From Amycolatopsis granulosa (lineage in GTDB: Bacteria > Actinomycetota > Actinomycetes > Mycobacteriales > Pseudonocardiaceae): DNA of 64,000 nucleotides. The notes under the pieces are model-generated. The model was not told the DNA's origin. It did no database searches and saw nothing but the letters and a program-made list of their open reading frames with translations. The position numbers and the translations under genes are program-made. The stretch is taken from contig NZ_JAANOV010000001.1 in assembly GCF_011758745.1 (NCBI RefSeq), forward strand, positions 1,550,001-1,614,000. The letters are read 5' to 3'. Below, piece after piece: positions 1-7,586 of this stretch. The first letter of the stretch is position 1, and each line of letters opens with the position of its first letter.

Positions 1-30
1 TTCGGGAGAATGGGCTTCAGACACTGACAT
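1..30 (-). CDS. start of a partner gene running off the left edge
   Basis: Only ten codons are inside the window. An ATG at 30..28 opens a +1 frame (M-S-V-S-E-A-H-S-P-E) that overlaps the last 14 nt of the preceding gene, an arrangement typical of translationally coupled operons. If the upstream gene is an ABC-three-component effector, this could be the middle component or the SMC-like ABC ATPase, but nothing in ten residues shows that. The start is inferred only from the overlap and the open frame. Confidence 0.4.
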   Translation of the reverse strand, partial: MSVSEAHSPE

Positions 31-1219
31 CAACAAGAAGACTCTCGAGTTTCAACTGAAAATCAGGGTGCCATCCGATCCTGTAACCAGCATATCCGTC
101 AGCGATAGCGTGGATCATTCCTCTTGTAAACCATGGCTGATCGAAGCGGTCGCGCAGGCGTGCGCGTGCGTCGCGCGCTAAGAGAGAAAGAACCTCCCGG
201 CCAGCATGCTTCTCCTCAATTTCTCCCCTTGCTACTTGCTCGACCTTCTCGTCAAAAATTTGCTCCCATTCATCGTGCAGAGCACAGGCGAACCGATCCA
301 ACTCCACTTCGGCAACCAAATTATTCCTCAGCCACTCAGAGCGCTGGGCATACGATCTGTGATAGTCACGTATCGCTTTCCAGAGTCTTCTGTTATCGAG
401 GGCTATCCAGAAGAGTTGCTGCACGAATTCGCGGTCGTGGAATGCCCGCGAATCCTCTTCAACGAAGGGAGAGTTTTGAATCGCTAAAGAAACTGGAAGC
501 GTATCCGATCTGAATTGATCCACAAGGTCTTCCACGTAGCTTTGCAGATCGTGGCCCGTTATCGCTGGCAGGGAACCGTCCAGTAGGCGGACCGCGATAC
601 CCGCCCACCACCCCTTAATCTGCTGCAGAAAGCTGTCCTCATTGCCTCGTGCGATAGCGTATCGAAGAATACTAAGCAGTGGTGCGTCGATCTCACGCGC
701 AATTGTTGAACCGTCTTCTACTACAATGCATTCGACTAGACTCAAACGGTCATGTACTTGGAGGTCGAGAAATTTTTTACGCCAGTCAGCTGTTTTCTTG
801 CTCTTGGATTCCTCTGCAGCCGTAACGAGAGCCTGTAGTGCAGCCTGTACGTCTCGTCCCGAATCTGAGCGAAGGCACGCAAGCGGGCTGCCCACCGGCG
901 CAGTTGCTGTGGTGACTAGCCGGAGGATCGGACTACTACCTTCCCAGCTTCTCCTCATGTCCATCCAGACATTCAGACTTCGCCACACGTCCGCGTTGTA
1001 GGCTGTGAGGTCGGATGCAGGTTGTACCTGATGTTTCGTTTGCAGCAACTCGGAAGGAGTGCCGTCGATCCCGAACTCGATATCGTCCAGCGCTTCCAGC
1101 CTAAGCTGACACGCCGGATCATCACTCGCTCGCTTCGCCAACTCGACTAGCGCCCACATGCACTGATGAAAGTAGCCGAGCGCGTTGCCTGCTGCACCGT
1201 GCGAGCTATCGGGCGACAT
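17..1219 (-). CDS. PD-(D/E)XK-like protein, probable ABC-three-component conflict-system effector
   Basis: A 400-residue protein. Seen: an N-terminal GYFHQ..WAL helix (15-24), then E42, D45-D46 and QTKH at 60-63. This spacing resembles the PD-(D/E)XK core of Cap4/DUF4297-type nucleases. The C-terminal third has QRSEWLRNNL, a DEWEQIF helix and a closing GYRIGWHPDF motif. I associate these from memory with the C-terminal domain shared by ABC-3C anti-invader systems. No signal peptide or membrane segment is visible. The base composition is clearly more AT-rich than the rest of the window, with codons rare elsewhere here. It is the first visible gene of an operon leaving the window, with a plausible promoter just upstream. 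The nuclease and ABC-3C assignments are inferred from motifs; a DUF of unrelated function is possible. Confidence 0.6.
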   Translation of the reverse strand: MSPDSSHGAAGNALGYFHQCMWALVELAKRASDDPACQLRLEALDDIEFGIDGTPSELLQTKHQVQPASDLTAYNADVWRSLNVWMDMRRSWEGSSPILRLVTTATAPVGSPLACLRSDSGRDVQAALQALVTAAEESKSKKTADWRKKFLDLQVHDRLSLVECIVVEDGSTIAREIDAPLLSILRYAIARGNEDSFLQQIKGWWAGIAVRLLDGSLPAITGHDLQSYVEDLVDQFRSDTLPVSLAIQNSPFVEEDSRAFHDREFVQQLFWIALDNRRLWKAIRDYHRSYAQRSEWLRNNLVAEVELDRFACALHDEWEQIFDEKVEQVARGEIEEKHAGREVLSLLARDARARLRDRFDQPWFTRGMIHAIADGYAGYRIGWHPDFQLKLESLLVDVSV

Positions 1220-1227
1220 GGCAATAG

Positions 1228-1256
1228 AACTTACGGTGATCGATGTTCAACGGCAA
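1228..1256 (-). promoter_or_regulatory. promoter of the element gene, probably leaderless
   Basis: On the minus strand, TTGCCG (1256..1251), a 17-nt spacer and TAAGTT (1233..1228) precede the ATG at 1219 by only 8 nt. There is no Shine-Dalgarno sequence in the gap, so transcription probably starts at or next to the ATG. Confidence 0.45.
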
Positions 1257-1487
1257 GACGGCAATCGGGCGGCGCCTCAGCACCCTCACTCACCTCCGCG
1301 TAGGTTTCCTGTAGTTGAGAAGTTTCTGTACGTCTTCAAGCCGCCCTGCCGGGCGGGCGCGCGGGCCGAACTGGCGCGCGGCCGAGCTGTCCCGCTCCGC
1401 TCTGCACGGCCGCGCTCAACGCCGTCGGCCGGCGCGCGCAGGGCGGGGGAAGGCGCACGAGAAAGACACGGAGCACCCGAGACAGGC
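1257..1487. other. intergenic stretch without a recognisable gene
   Basis: This stretch lies between the promoter of the element gene and the long palindrome. The composition changes within it, from the AT-richer element side to very GC-rich sequence with runs of CGCGCG after about 1340. Frames open through it give only Arg/Ala/Pro-rich translations typical of shadows. I see no gene, tRNA or repeat. Confidence 0.5.
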
Positions 1488-1716
1488 GGCTGACGGTAGG
1501 CGCCACCTTTCCGCGATCGCCGGATGGTCAAAGCCGGGCCGGGTGCCGTCAACCCCGCTTCGCGCCGATCACGCCTCCGGTGGTCGGCTCGTGCACGCAC
1601 AGTCACGTCTCGTAGTTCGGCTGTGCGGCGTGATCGGTTACAAGGGTTGACGGCACCCGGCCCGGCTGTAGACGGCTTTGGATCGCGGAAAGGTGACGAG
1701 CGGCCAGTCAGCAGCC
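1488..1716. repeat. long imperfect palindrome (about 195-230 bp)
   Basis: The left arm 1503-1556 and right arm 1644-1697 are near-complete reverse complements. Shared blocks include CACCTTTCCGCGATC at the outer ends and GCCGGGCCGGGTGCCGTCAA at the inner ends. The inverted match continues inward (CCGATCACGCC near 1566-1576 against GGCGTGATCGG near 1627-1637, and GCACAG against CTGTGC) and outward (GGCTGAC near 1490 against GTCAGCAGCC near 1707). The whole can fold as one cruciform or RNA hairpin. No open frame in it resembles a protein. It could be a non-autonomous mobile element or a dispersed intergenic palindrome. Confidence 0.8.
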
Positions 1717-1855
1717 CGTTGAACAGCGTTGTTGCGCCCGCGCGGCCCGCCGTGGCTGACATCCAATTGTGACATCAACAGGGGCGGTGGGGAAATCCGA
1801 AGGACGAGGACGAGCCGAAGCAGCGAAAGCCCAGGTCGCCAGCAGCCACCATGTA

Positions 1856-1898
1856 GCTGTTAACCGAAGGGTTGTTGGTTCGAGTCCAACCGGGGGAG
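1856..1898 (+). other. truncated tRNA-Asn(GUU) 3' part, probable integration attachment site
   Basis: The sequence from the anticodon loop (CTGTTAA) through the variable region, the T arm (GTTGG-TTCGAGT-CCAAC), the acceptor strand CGGGGGA and discriminator G matches an actinobacterial tRNA-Asn. The 5' half is absent. The bases before the loop (CATGTAG) cannot pair with CCGAA, and no D arm or 5' acceptor strand lies upstream. A 3' tRNA fragment of this length next to atypical-composition DNA is the usual signature of the distal att site left by a tRNA-targeting integrase. The intact gene would then lie at the other end of the element, left of the window. Confidence 0.8.
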
Positions 1899-1904
1899 CT
1901 TCCA

Positions 1905-1929
1905 CCCCAGGTCAGCGACCTGGGGTTTT
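1905..1929 (+). terminator. intrinsic terminator behind the tRNA-Asn fragment
   Basis: A 9-bp perfect stem CCCCAGGTC / GACCTGGGG with a 3-nt loop is followed by TTTT. It sits 7 nt after the tRNA 3' end, so it is probably the native terminator of the tRNA-Asn gene carried with the attachment site. Confidence 0.85.
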
Positions 1930-2172
1930 GTCATTCCAGGAACTCGGCGGGCCCGACCCGCCAGAAACCCGCCACTTTCACTCGGCGAACACAACCCAAA
2001 GGGCCGCCTGGACGAGCTGGACACTCGCGCTGCGCATCGACGGGATCGAGAACCCTGGGAACGTCCGGTTGGCGGCCGGGCGGCGGAAACGGGATTCCCG
2101 TCCACGCAGGGTCAAATGCGGTTCGGTCGCCAGCACGGCGAAGGAGTGACCGGCGCCGTCGACCGGCAGAGC

Positions 2173-2853
2173 TCACACGCTGCGCAGCACCGACACCACG
2201 GCACCCAGGATCACGGCCCGGTCCCCGTCGATGACCTCGTAGGCCGGGTTGCGGGGTTCGAGGTAGACGTGCCCGTTGCGGCGCCGGTAGACCTTCACGG
2301 TGGCCTCGTCGTCGATCATCGCGGCGACGATCTGTCCCGAGTGGGCCTCCGACTGCTGGCGCACCACCACGATGTCGCCGTCACAGATCGCGGCGTCGAT
2401 CATCGAGTCGCCGCGCACTCGCAGGCCGAAGACCGTGCCGCGGCCGGTCAGCTCGCGCGGCAGGGTCAGGGTGTCGTCCTGGTGCTCGATCGCCGAGATC
2501 GGCGTGCCGGCCGCGATGTCGCCCACCACGGGCACCGGCACCGAATCTCCCGGCGTGGAACGACCGGGCGACGCCAGGAAGGCCCGCACGTCGATCGGGC
2601 GGGACATCGTCGCGCTGCGGCGCAGGAAACCCTTGTCCTCCAAGGCCGCCAGGTGCTTCGACACCGACGACGAGGACCGCAGCCCCACCGCCTCCCCGAT
2701 CTCCCGCGTGTTCGGCGCGTACCCGTAACGGTTCACCCAATCGCGGATCGCGACGAGGATGCGCTGCTGCCGCTCCGGCAGCGCCGACGGGTCCAGGTGC
2801 TCGAACAGGTCAAGATCGTCGTAGGAGGCCACCCGCAGAGGGTAGAGGCTCAC
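2173..2853 (-). CDS. LexA-family repressor with autocleavage domain (LexA paralogue)
   Basis: 226 residues. An N-terminal winged helix (about 25-80) has recognition-helix residues SSSSVSKHL. The peptidase S24 half has the cleavage pair A115-G116 (DIAAG), catalytic S150 (RGDSM) and K187 (ATVK). All parts needed for RecA-stimulated self-cleavage are present. The start is the GTG at 2853, which overlaps the TGA of the upstream methyltransferase as GTGA, so the two are translationally coupled. In actinobacteria the housekeeping lexA normally sits beside nrdR, not dnaG, and the HTH here departs from the usual STSSVAxHL. I therefore read it as a second LexA-like regulator with its own regulon. No classical SOS box (TCGAAC-N4-GTTCGA) was found nearby. 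Confidence 0.85.
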   Translation of the reverse strand: MSLYPLRVASYDDLDLFEHLDPSALPERQQRILVAIRDWVNRYGYAPNTREIGEAVGLRSSSSVSKHLAALEDKGFLRRSATMSRPIDVRAFLASPGRSTPGDSVPVPVVGDIAAGTPISAIEHQDDTLTLPRELTGRGTVFGLRVRGDSMIDAAICDGDIVVVRQQSEAHSGQIVAAMIDDEATVKVYRRRNGHVYLEPRNPAYEVIDGDRAVILGAVVSVLRSV

Positions 2854-3605
2854 ACCCGCGCCACCGCGAACACCCGCCGGAACGGGAACCACGTCGTCCC
2901 GTCCGCACGCGGCGGGTACGCCTCGGTCAGCAGCGGCGCCAGCTGCGCCCGGAACCGCTGCCACTCGTCGTCGTCCAGCACGGCCCGCACCGGGCGCAAC
3001 GCCGTCCCGGTGATCCACTCCAGCACCGCGTCCGGCCCGCTCAGCCGCTGGAGGTAGGTCGTCTCCCAGACATCCACCGCGCACCCCGCGTCGGCGAGCA
3101 GGTTCGCGTACTCGGCGGGCGAGGAGACCGCATCCTCGCCGCGCAGCACCCCGTGCAACGCCGGCCACTCCGGACGGGAAGCCAGCTCACGGGTCAGCAC
3201 GTGCGACGGCGACCCCATGTTGCCCGGCACCTGCATCGCGAACCAAGCGCCGGACGGCAGCGCCGCCACCCACCGGCGCAGCAGAGCGCGGTGCTCCGAC
3301 ACCCACTGCAGCACCGCGTTCGTCACCACGACATCGGTGTCCGGCGCCGGCATCCACTCACGCACGTCCGCCACCCGGGCGTCGATCCCCGCCGCGCGAG
3401 CCTGCGCCACCATCTCGGGCGAGCTGTCCAGCGCCTCCAACACCGCGTCCGGCCACCGCTTCGCCAGCGACACGGTGAGGTTGCCGGGCCCGCAGCCCAG
3501 ATCGACCACGCGGCGCGGCGCGGCGGCGTCGATCCGCCCGATCAGGTCGTAGAACGGGCGTCCCCGCAGGTCCGCGTAGTCGAGGTACTTCGCCGGATCC
3601 CACAC
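2850..3605 (-). CDS. tam: trans-aconitate 2-methyltransferase
   Basis: A 251-residue class I SAM-dependent methyltransferase. Motif [11 protein letters not shown] lies near 35-44, followed by an acidic LDSSP loop and NAVLQW in the motif IV area. The start [24 protein letters not shown] and the late WFPFRRVF segment are characteristic of Tam. Tam methylates trans-aconitate, a spontaneous isomerisation product of cis-aconitate that inhibits aconitase, in the cytosol. The GTG start at 3605 coincides with the last base of a perfect 16-bp palindrome whose TACGAT lies 6 nt upstream, so the gene appears to have a leaderless internal promoter. It is coupled to the downstream lexA-like gene. Confidence 0.9.
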   Translation of the reverse strand: MWDPAKYLDYADLRGRPFYDLIGRIDAAAPRRVVDLGCGPGNLTVSLAKRWPDAVLEALDSSPEMVAQARAAGIDARVADVREWMPAPDTDVVVTNAVLQWVSEHRALLRRWVAALPSGAWFAMQVPGNMGSPSHVLTRELASRPEWPALHGVLRGEDAVSSPAEYANLLADAGCAVDVWETTYLQRLSGPDAVLEWITGTALRPVRAVLDDDEWQRFRAQLAPLLTEAYPPRADGTTWFPFRRVFAVARV

Positions 3606-3620
3606 AGTACGATCGTACTG
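3605..3620. promoter_or_regulatory. perfect 16-bp palindrome over the tam-lexA promoter
   Basis: CAGTACGATCGTACTG fills the whole gap between the hypothetical gene and tam and touches the tam start codon. On the minus strand it contains TACGAT (3617..3612), a fit to the actinobacterial -10 (TANNNT), six bases before GTG. A repressor bound here would block transcription directly. The obvious candidate is the LexA-like protein from the same transcript (inference). Confidence 0.65.
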
Positions 3621-4142
3621 CTATGCCGGGGGTGGCGCCAGCTTCTCCACGGCCTCCCGCGCGATCGCGGCGACCACCTCGAGATCCACCCCGGGATCCG
3701 GCCGCGCCTGCAGCACCACGCCGTCCCGCCCGGGCAGCTTCCGCTGGACGAACCACACCCCGCCGCTGGCCAGCTCAGCGCGGTGCCGTGCCCGGATCGA
3801 CCCGTCCACGCGCTGCCGGACCAGCCACGGCACCTTGCCCGGCCGAGGCAGCTCGAACCGCACCGCCACCCGGTCGCGCAGCACCACGGCCGGCCCGGCG
3901 GTGCCGGTCTCGTCGGCTTCGGTGACCGCCAGCGTCCCGTCGCCCCAGATCGCCTTGCTGATCAGGTGCCAGCCGATCCGCCGCGCGCCCGCCCCGTCCG
4001 GGACCCACAACCCCAGCTCGGTGACCACGAGATACCCGCCGCCGCGCACCGGCGCCGAACCGATCGCGTTCTCCGACTCCACCAGCCGGCCGGGGAAGTC
4101 CTCCGGCAGCGGGTCGCCGATGAGCCGCCGCAGCCACCGCAC
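3621..4142 (-). CDS. conserved hypothetical protein next to dnaG
   Basis: 173 residues, no signal peptide or membrane segment. The sequence is rich in Trp and short beta-strand-like stretches (GGYLVVTELGLWVPDG, RRIGWHLISKAIWGDGTL, VWFVQRKL), suggesting a compact beta-rich cytosolic domain, and ends with a helix REAVEKL. It starts with GTG three bases after the dnaG stop, so it is co-transcribed with dnaG. I do not recognise a characterised family. The position suggests a gene conserved downstream of dnaG in this group, with no function implied. Confidence 0.7.
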   Translation of the reverse strand: MRWLRRLIGDPLPEDFPGRLVESENAIGSAPVRGGGYLVVTELGLWVPDGAGARRIGWHLISKAIWGDGTLAVTEADETGTAGPAVVLRDRVAVRFELPRPGKVPWLVRQRVDGSIRARHRAELASGGVWFVQRKLPGRDGVVLQARPDPGVDLEVVAAIAREAVEKLAPPPA

Positions 4143-4145
4143 GCG

Positions 4146-6032
4146 CTAGTCCATCCCGCCGATCGCCTGGACCTTGAGCGCCTTGCGGTACTCCTCCAGC
4201 GCGACGAGGTCCCCGAACAGGGCCCGGTAGTCGTCCGCGGCCTCGATCGGCGACAGCCGCTGCAGCCGTGACTTGATCTCCGCGATCTGCCGTCCCACCA
4301 GGTTCTCCTGCACCGCCGCGATCATGCTGCCGATGTAGCGCCCATCGGCCTCGCCCTTGGCGCGCAACGGTTCCACCGCCAGCTCCGACAGCAGCGACCG
4401 CACCGGGCCCTCCGGCGTGTACGGGCTCGCGGCGTCGATCAGTCCCGGGCCGGCCAGCCCGCTGCTCGTGCCCCCCGCCTTGAGCACCGCCCGGTGCACG
4501 GCCACATACGCCGGATGGGTGAACGCCTCCTCGGGCAGCGCGTCGTACTCCGGGCCCGCATACGCCGGTTCCTGCAGCGCCGCCTTGAGCACCTCGCGCT
4601 GCGCCATCAGCCGCGGGTCGTGCGGATCCGGCCGCGGCACGTCCGCCACCGCGGTGCCGTTGACCCGCTGCGCGGGCCTGCGCCCGTTGCCGCGCACCGC
4701 CCCGCCCGCGCTCTCCCGCACCCGGCGCACCACCATGGCTTCGTCCTGCCAGCCCACCCACCAGGACAGCTTGGTGGCGTAGCCGTCCCGCTTCGCGCGG
4801 TCCTTGATCTGCGCGACCAGCGGCACGGTGCGCTGCAACGCGGCGACCTGACCGTCGACGGAGTCCAGGTCGTACTCCTTGAGGATGCTGCGGATCGCGA
4901 ACTCGAACAGCGGCGTCCGGCGGGCCACCAGGTCCCGCACCGACGCCTCGCCCTTGGCCAGCCGCAGGTCGCACGGGTCCATGTCGTCCGGGGCGACCGC
5001 GATGTAGGTCTGCCCGGCGAAGGTCTGCTCCCCCTCGAACGCCTTCAGGGCCGCCTTCTGGCCCGCCTCGTCGCCGTCGAACGTGAAGATGATCTCGCCG
5101 CGGAACGCGTCGTCGTCCATCAGCAGCCGGCGCAGCACCTTCATGTGCTCCTCGCCGAACGCCGTGCCGCAGGACGCGACCGCCGTGGGAACCCCGGAGG
5201 CGTGCATGGCCATCACGTCCGTGTAGCCCTCGACGACGACCACCTGATGCCGCTTGGCGATCTCCCGCTTGGCCAGGTCGAGCCCGAACAGCACCTGGGA
5301 CTTCTTGTAGATCGGGCTCTCGCTGGTGTTGAGGTACTTGGCCTGGATCGGGTCGTCGTCGAACAGCCGCCGCGCGCCGAACCCGACGACGTCGCCGCCG
5401 AGGTCGCGGATCGGCCACACCAGCCGCCGGTGGAACCGGTCGATGGGGCCCTGACGGCCCTCCTTGACCAGCTGGGCCTTGAGCAGCTCGGTGAGCTCGA
5501 AGCCGCGGTTGAGCAGGTACTTCGTCAGCTTGTCCCAGCCGGCCGGGGCGTAGCCGCAGCTGAACGTGCGGGCGGCGGTCTCGTCGAAGCCACGCTCGGC
5601 GAGGAACTCGCGGGCCTTCTGCGCTTCCGGGGTGCGCAGCTGCTCGGCGTAGAACTCGGCGGCCGCCTTGTGCGCCTCGACCATGCGGGTGCGGGTGCCG
5701 CGGTCACGCTGGACGCTGCCCCCGCCACCTTCGTAGGTGAGGCGGAACCCGACGCGGTCGGCCAGCCGCTCGACCGACTCGACGAAACCGAGGTGGTCGA
5801 TCTTCATCAGGAACTTGATGACGTCGCCGCCCTCGCCGCAGCCGAAGCAGTGGAAGGTGCCGTGCGTGGGGCGGACGTTGAACGACGGGGTCTTCTCGTC
5901 GTGGAACGGGCACAACCCCTTGAGCGCTCCCCCGCCCGCGTTGCGCAGGGCCACGTAGTCGCCCACGACCTCGTCGATCCGGTTGCGCTGGCGAACCTCC
6001 GCGATGTCACTGTCCCGGATCCGGCCTGCCAC
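4146..6032 (-). CDS. dnaG: DNA primase DnaG
   Basis: 628 residues, the usual length for actinobacterial DnaG. The N-terminal CHC2 zinc site is C41, H44, C62, C65. The TOPRIM catalytic core contains VVEGYTDVMAMH and FTFDGDEAG with the metal-binding acidic residues. A C-terminal helical domain for DnaB binding follows. It makes RNA primers at the replication fork. Open frame continues upstream, but homology begins at AGRIRDSDIAEVR, so GTG at 6032 is chosen. There is no Shine-Dalgarno sequence; a TAGACT hexamer 7 nt upstream suggests leaderless transcription. The hypothetical gene, tam and lexA-like gene follow on the same strand. Confidence 0.97.
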   Translation of the reverse strand: MAGRIRDSDIAEVRQRNRIDEVVGDYVALRNAGGGALKGLCPFHDEKTPSFNVRPTHGTFHCFGCGEGGDVIKFLMKIDHLGFVESVERLADRVGFRLTYEGGGGSVQRDRGTRTRMVEAHKAAAEFYAEQLRTPEAQKAREFLAERGFDETAARTFSCGYAPAGWDKLTKYLLNRGFELTELLKAQLVKEGRQGPIDRFHRRLVWPIRDLGGDVVGFGARRLFDDDPIQAKYLNTSESPIYKKSQVLFGLDLAKREIAKRHQVVVVEGYTDVMAMHASGVPTAVASCGTAFGEEHMKVLRRLLMDDDAFRGEIIFTFDGDEAGQKAALKAFEGEQTFAGQTYIAVAPDDMDPCDLRLAKGEASVRDLVARRTPLFEFAIRSILKEYDLDSVDGQVAALQRTVPLVAQIKDRAKRDGYATKLSWWVGWQDEAMVVRRVRESAGGAVRGNGRRPAQRVNGTAVADVPRPDPHDPRLMAQREVLKAALQEPAYAGPEYDALPEEAFTHPAYVAVHRAVLKAGGTSSGLAGPGLIDAASPYTPEGPVRSLLSELAVEPLRAKGEADGRYIGSMIAAVQENLVGRQIAEIKSRLQRLSPIEAADDYRALFGDLVALEEYRKALKVQAIGGMD

Positions 6033-6039
6033 GACGACC

Positions 6040-6045
6040 AGTCTA
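6040..6045 (-). promoter_or_regulatory. -10 hexamer of dnaG (leaderless)
   Basis: TAGACT on the minus strand ends 7 nt before the dnaG GTG. This spacing places the transcription start at the start codon itself. Confidence 0.5.
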
Positions 6046-6083
6046 GTGACCACGGGCCGCGCCTCGTGCGGCACACTCGATCC

Positions 6084-7028
6084 GTGAGCACGCTCGACGG
6101 GGTGGCCGAGGAGTTCGCGGCGCTGCGCCCCCACCTGACGGCCGTGGCCTACCGGCTGACCGGCTCGGTGAGCGACGCCGAGGACGCGGTCCAGGAGTCG
6201 TGGCTGCGGCTGTCCGCGCTGGACGAGGCGAAGCGCACCCGGATCGTGGACCTGGGCGCCTGGCTGACGACGGTCGTCGGGCGGATCTGCCTCGACCGGT
6301 TGCGGTCGGCCGCGGTGCGGCGCGAGAAGTACGTCGGGCAGTGGCTGCCCGAGCCGATCGTCACCCCGCTGGGCGCGCCGGCCGGGGACGACCCGCTGGA
6401 GGCCGCCGTCCGTGACGAAGGGGTGCGGATGGCGGCGATGGTCGTGCTGGACCGGCTCACCCCGGAGCAGCGGGTGGCGTTCGTGCTGCACGACGCCTTC
6501 GCGGTGCCGTTCGACGAGATCGCGGACATCCTGGGTGTCACCACCGCGACGGCGCGTCAGCACGCCTCCCGGGGGCGCCGCGCGCTGGAGGACGCGCAGC
6601 CGCCACCGCGGGCGGACCTGGCCGAGCAGCAGGAGGTGCTCGACCGGTTCATGCGGGCACTCGCCAGCGGGGACGTGCGGGCGGTGGCGGAGGTGCTGCA
6701 CCCCGAGGTGGTGCTCATCGGCGACAGCGGCGGCAAGGCCAAGACCGCCGTGCAGGTCGTCGCCGGCGCGGACAAGGTCGCCCGCTTCTTCTTCGGGCTG
6801 CTGCGGCTCTACCGCCCCAGCGCGCTCACCGCGGGCCGTCCGGTGCTGGTCAACGGCGACCTGGGCGCGTACACCCCGCCCGATCCCGGCGGCGACGGCT
6901 ACCGGCGGCTGGACGCGCGCCTGCAAACGTTCACCGTGCGGGACGGGCGGATCGCCGCGATCTACGACCAGGCCAACCCGGACAAGCTCACCCGGGTAGC
7001 GGAACCCGGCACGCCTCCCCGGACGTGA
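6084..7028 (+). CDS. ECF41-type RNA polymerase sigma factor (SigJ-like)
   Basis: 314 residues. Sigma region 2 spans about 12-80 (AYRLTGSVSDAEDAVQE.WL) and region 4 about 115-170 (RLTPEQRVAFVLHDAF...FDEIADILG...ARQHASRGR). A C-terminal SnoaL-like extension follows. The three signatures reported for ECF41 are all present: WLPEP in the linker, a DxGGK-type motif (DSGGK) and NPDKL near the end. In this group the extension both activates and restrains the sigma factor in place of an anti-sigma factor. The start is GTG at 6084. It converges with the decarboxylase-family gene, overlapping it by 41 nt at the 3' ends, which is the classical ECF41-COE gene pair. Confidence 0.92.
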   Translation: MSTLDGVAEEFAALRPHLTAVAYRLTGSVSDAEDAVQESWLRLSALDEAKRTRIVDLGAWLTTVVGRICLDRLRSAAVRREKYVGQWLPEPIVTPLGAPAGDDPLEAAVRDEGVRMAAMVVLDRLTPEQRVAFVLHDAFAVPFDEIADILGVTTATARQHASRGRRALEDAQPPPRADLAEQQEVLDRFMRALASGDVRAVAEVLHPEVVLIGDSGGKAKTAVQVVAGADKVARFFFGLLRLYRPSALTAGRPVLVNGDLGAYTPPDPGGDGYRRLDARLQTFTVRDGRIAAIYDQANPDKLTRVAEPGTPPRT

Positions 7029-7557
7029 ACCCCTGGTCGGTGATGCCGAGCGCGCTGTTGGTGCGGCCGCGCTGGTTCTCCAGGGCGATCAGGTAGGTGA
7101 GCTCGACCAGGCCCGCACGGCCGAACTCGCGTTCGAGCTCGGCGACCTGCTCGTCGGTGACCGCGACCGGGGTCTCCGACATCGCGTCGGCGTAGGCCAG
7201 GGCGAGGCGTTCCGGGCGGGTGTAGAGGTCGGAGGTGGCGTAGTCGTCGATGTGCTTCAGGCGCTCGATGTCCAGGCCCGCGTGCTTCTGCAGCATGGTG
7301 CCGAAGTCGACGCACCACGAGCAGCCCAGCCGCACGGCCGTCCGGTACTGGGCGAGCTCGCGCACGCTCACCGGCAGGTGCTTGACCGCCCGCTCGACGA
7401 GCAGCTCGTGGATCCCGCTCGCGCGCATCAGGGCCGGCTGGTGCGCCGAGACGGCGAACGGCTCGGGCACGGCGCCGAACCGCCTCTTCGCGTAGCGGTA
7501 CAGGAGCTTGGTGAGCGGTCCGGCGTCCTTCGCGGACACCGCGGGAATGCGGGGCAT
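6988..7557 (-). CDS. carboxymuconolactone decarboxylase / AhpD-family protein, ECF41 target
   Basis: 189 residues. An AhpD-like helical fold with the redox motif CSWC near 80-83 (LGCSWCVDFG) and a following His (QKHAG). A long C-terminal helical part ends in NQRGRTNSALGI. Such proteins act as thiol peroxidase or alkylhydroperoxidase-like enzymes; the substrate is unknown. The start is ATG at 7557, with a strong AAGGAGG upstream. A sequence fitting the ECF41 consensus promoter lies 30 nt before that, so it is the expected target of the convergent sigma factor. Its partner's stop lies inside this gene's 3' end. Confidence 0.9.
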   Translation of the reverse strand: MPRIPAVSAKDAGPLTKLLYRYAKRRFGAVPEPFAVSAHQPALMRASGIHELLVERAVKHLPVSVRELAQYRTAVRLGCSWCVDFGTMLQKHAGLDIERLKHIDDYATSDLYTRPERLALAYADAMSETPVAVTDEQVAELEREFGRAGLVELTYLIALENQRGRTNSALGITDQGFTSGEACRVPLPG

Positions 7558-7586
7558 GGCGTCCTCCTTCGTGGTCCTACCGAGGG

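Noticed and set aside
1286-1762. Minus-strand 158-codon open frame across the palindrome
   Set aside because: Arg/Ala/Pro-rich translation without domain features, and it lies over an inverted repeat; a composition shadow.
1824-1898. A complete tRNA-Asn gene
   Set aside because: The 5' acceptor strand, D arm and 5' anticodon stem are missing, so it cannot fold as a cloverleaf.
2116-3057. Plus-strand 313-codon frame opposite lexA/tam
   Set aside because: Antisense of two well-supported genes; low-complexity His/Arg/Asp translation typical of shadows.
2854-3620. Classical SOS box for the LexA-like gene
   Set aside because: No TCGAAC-N4-GTTCGA sequence found; only the unrelated palindrome at 3605-3620.
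6042-6926. Upstream extension of the dnaG frame
   Set aside because: Runs antisense through the ECF41 gene; homology to DnaG begins only at AGRIRDSD, so the extension is not coding.
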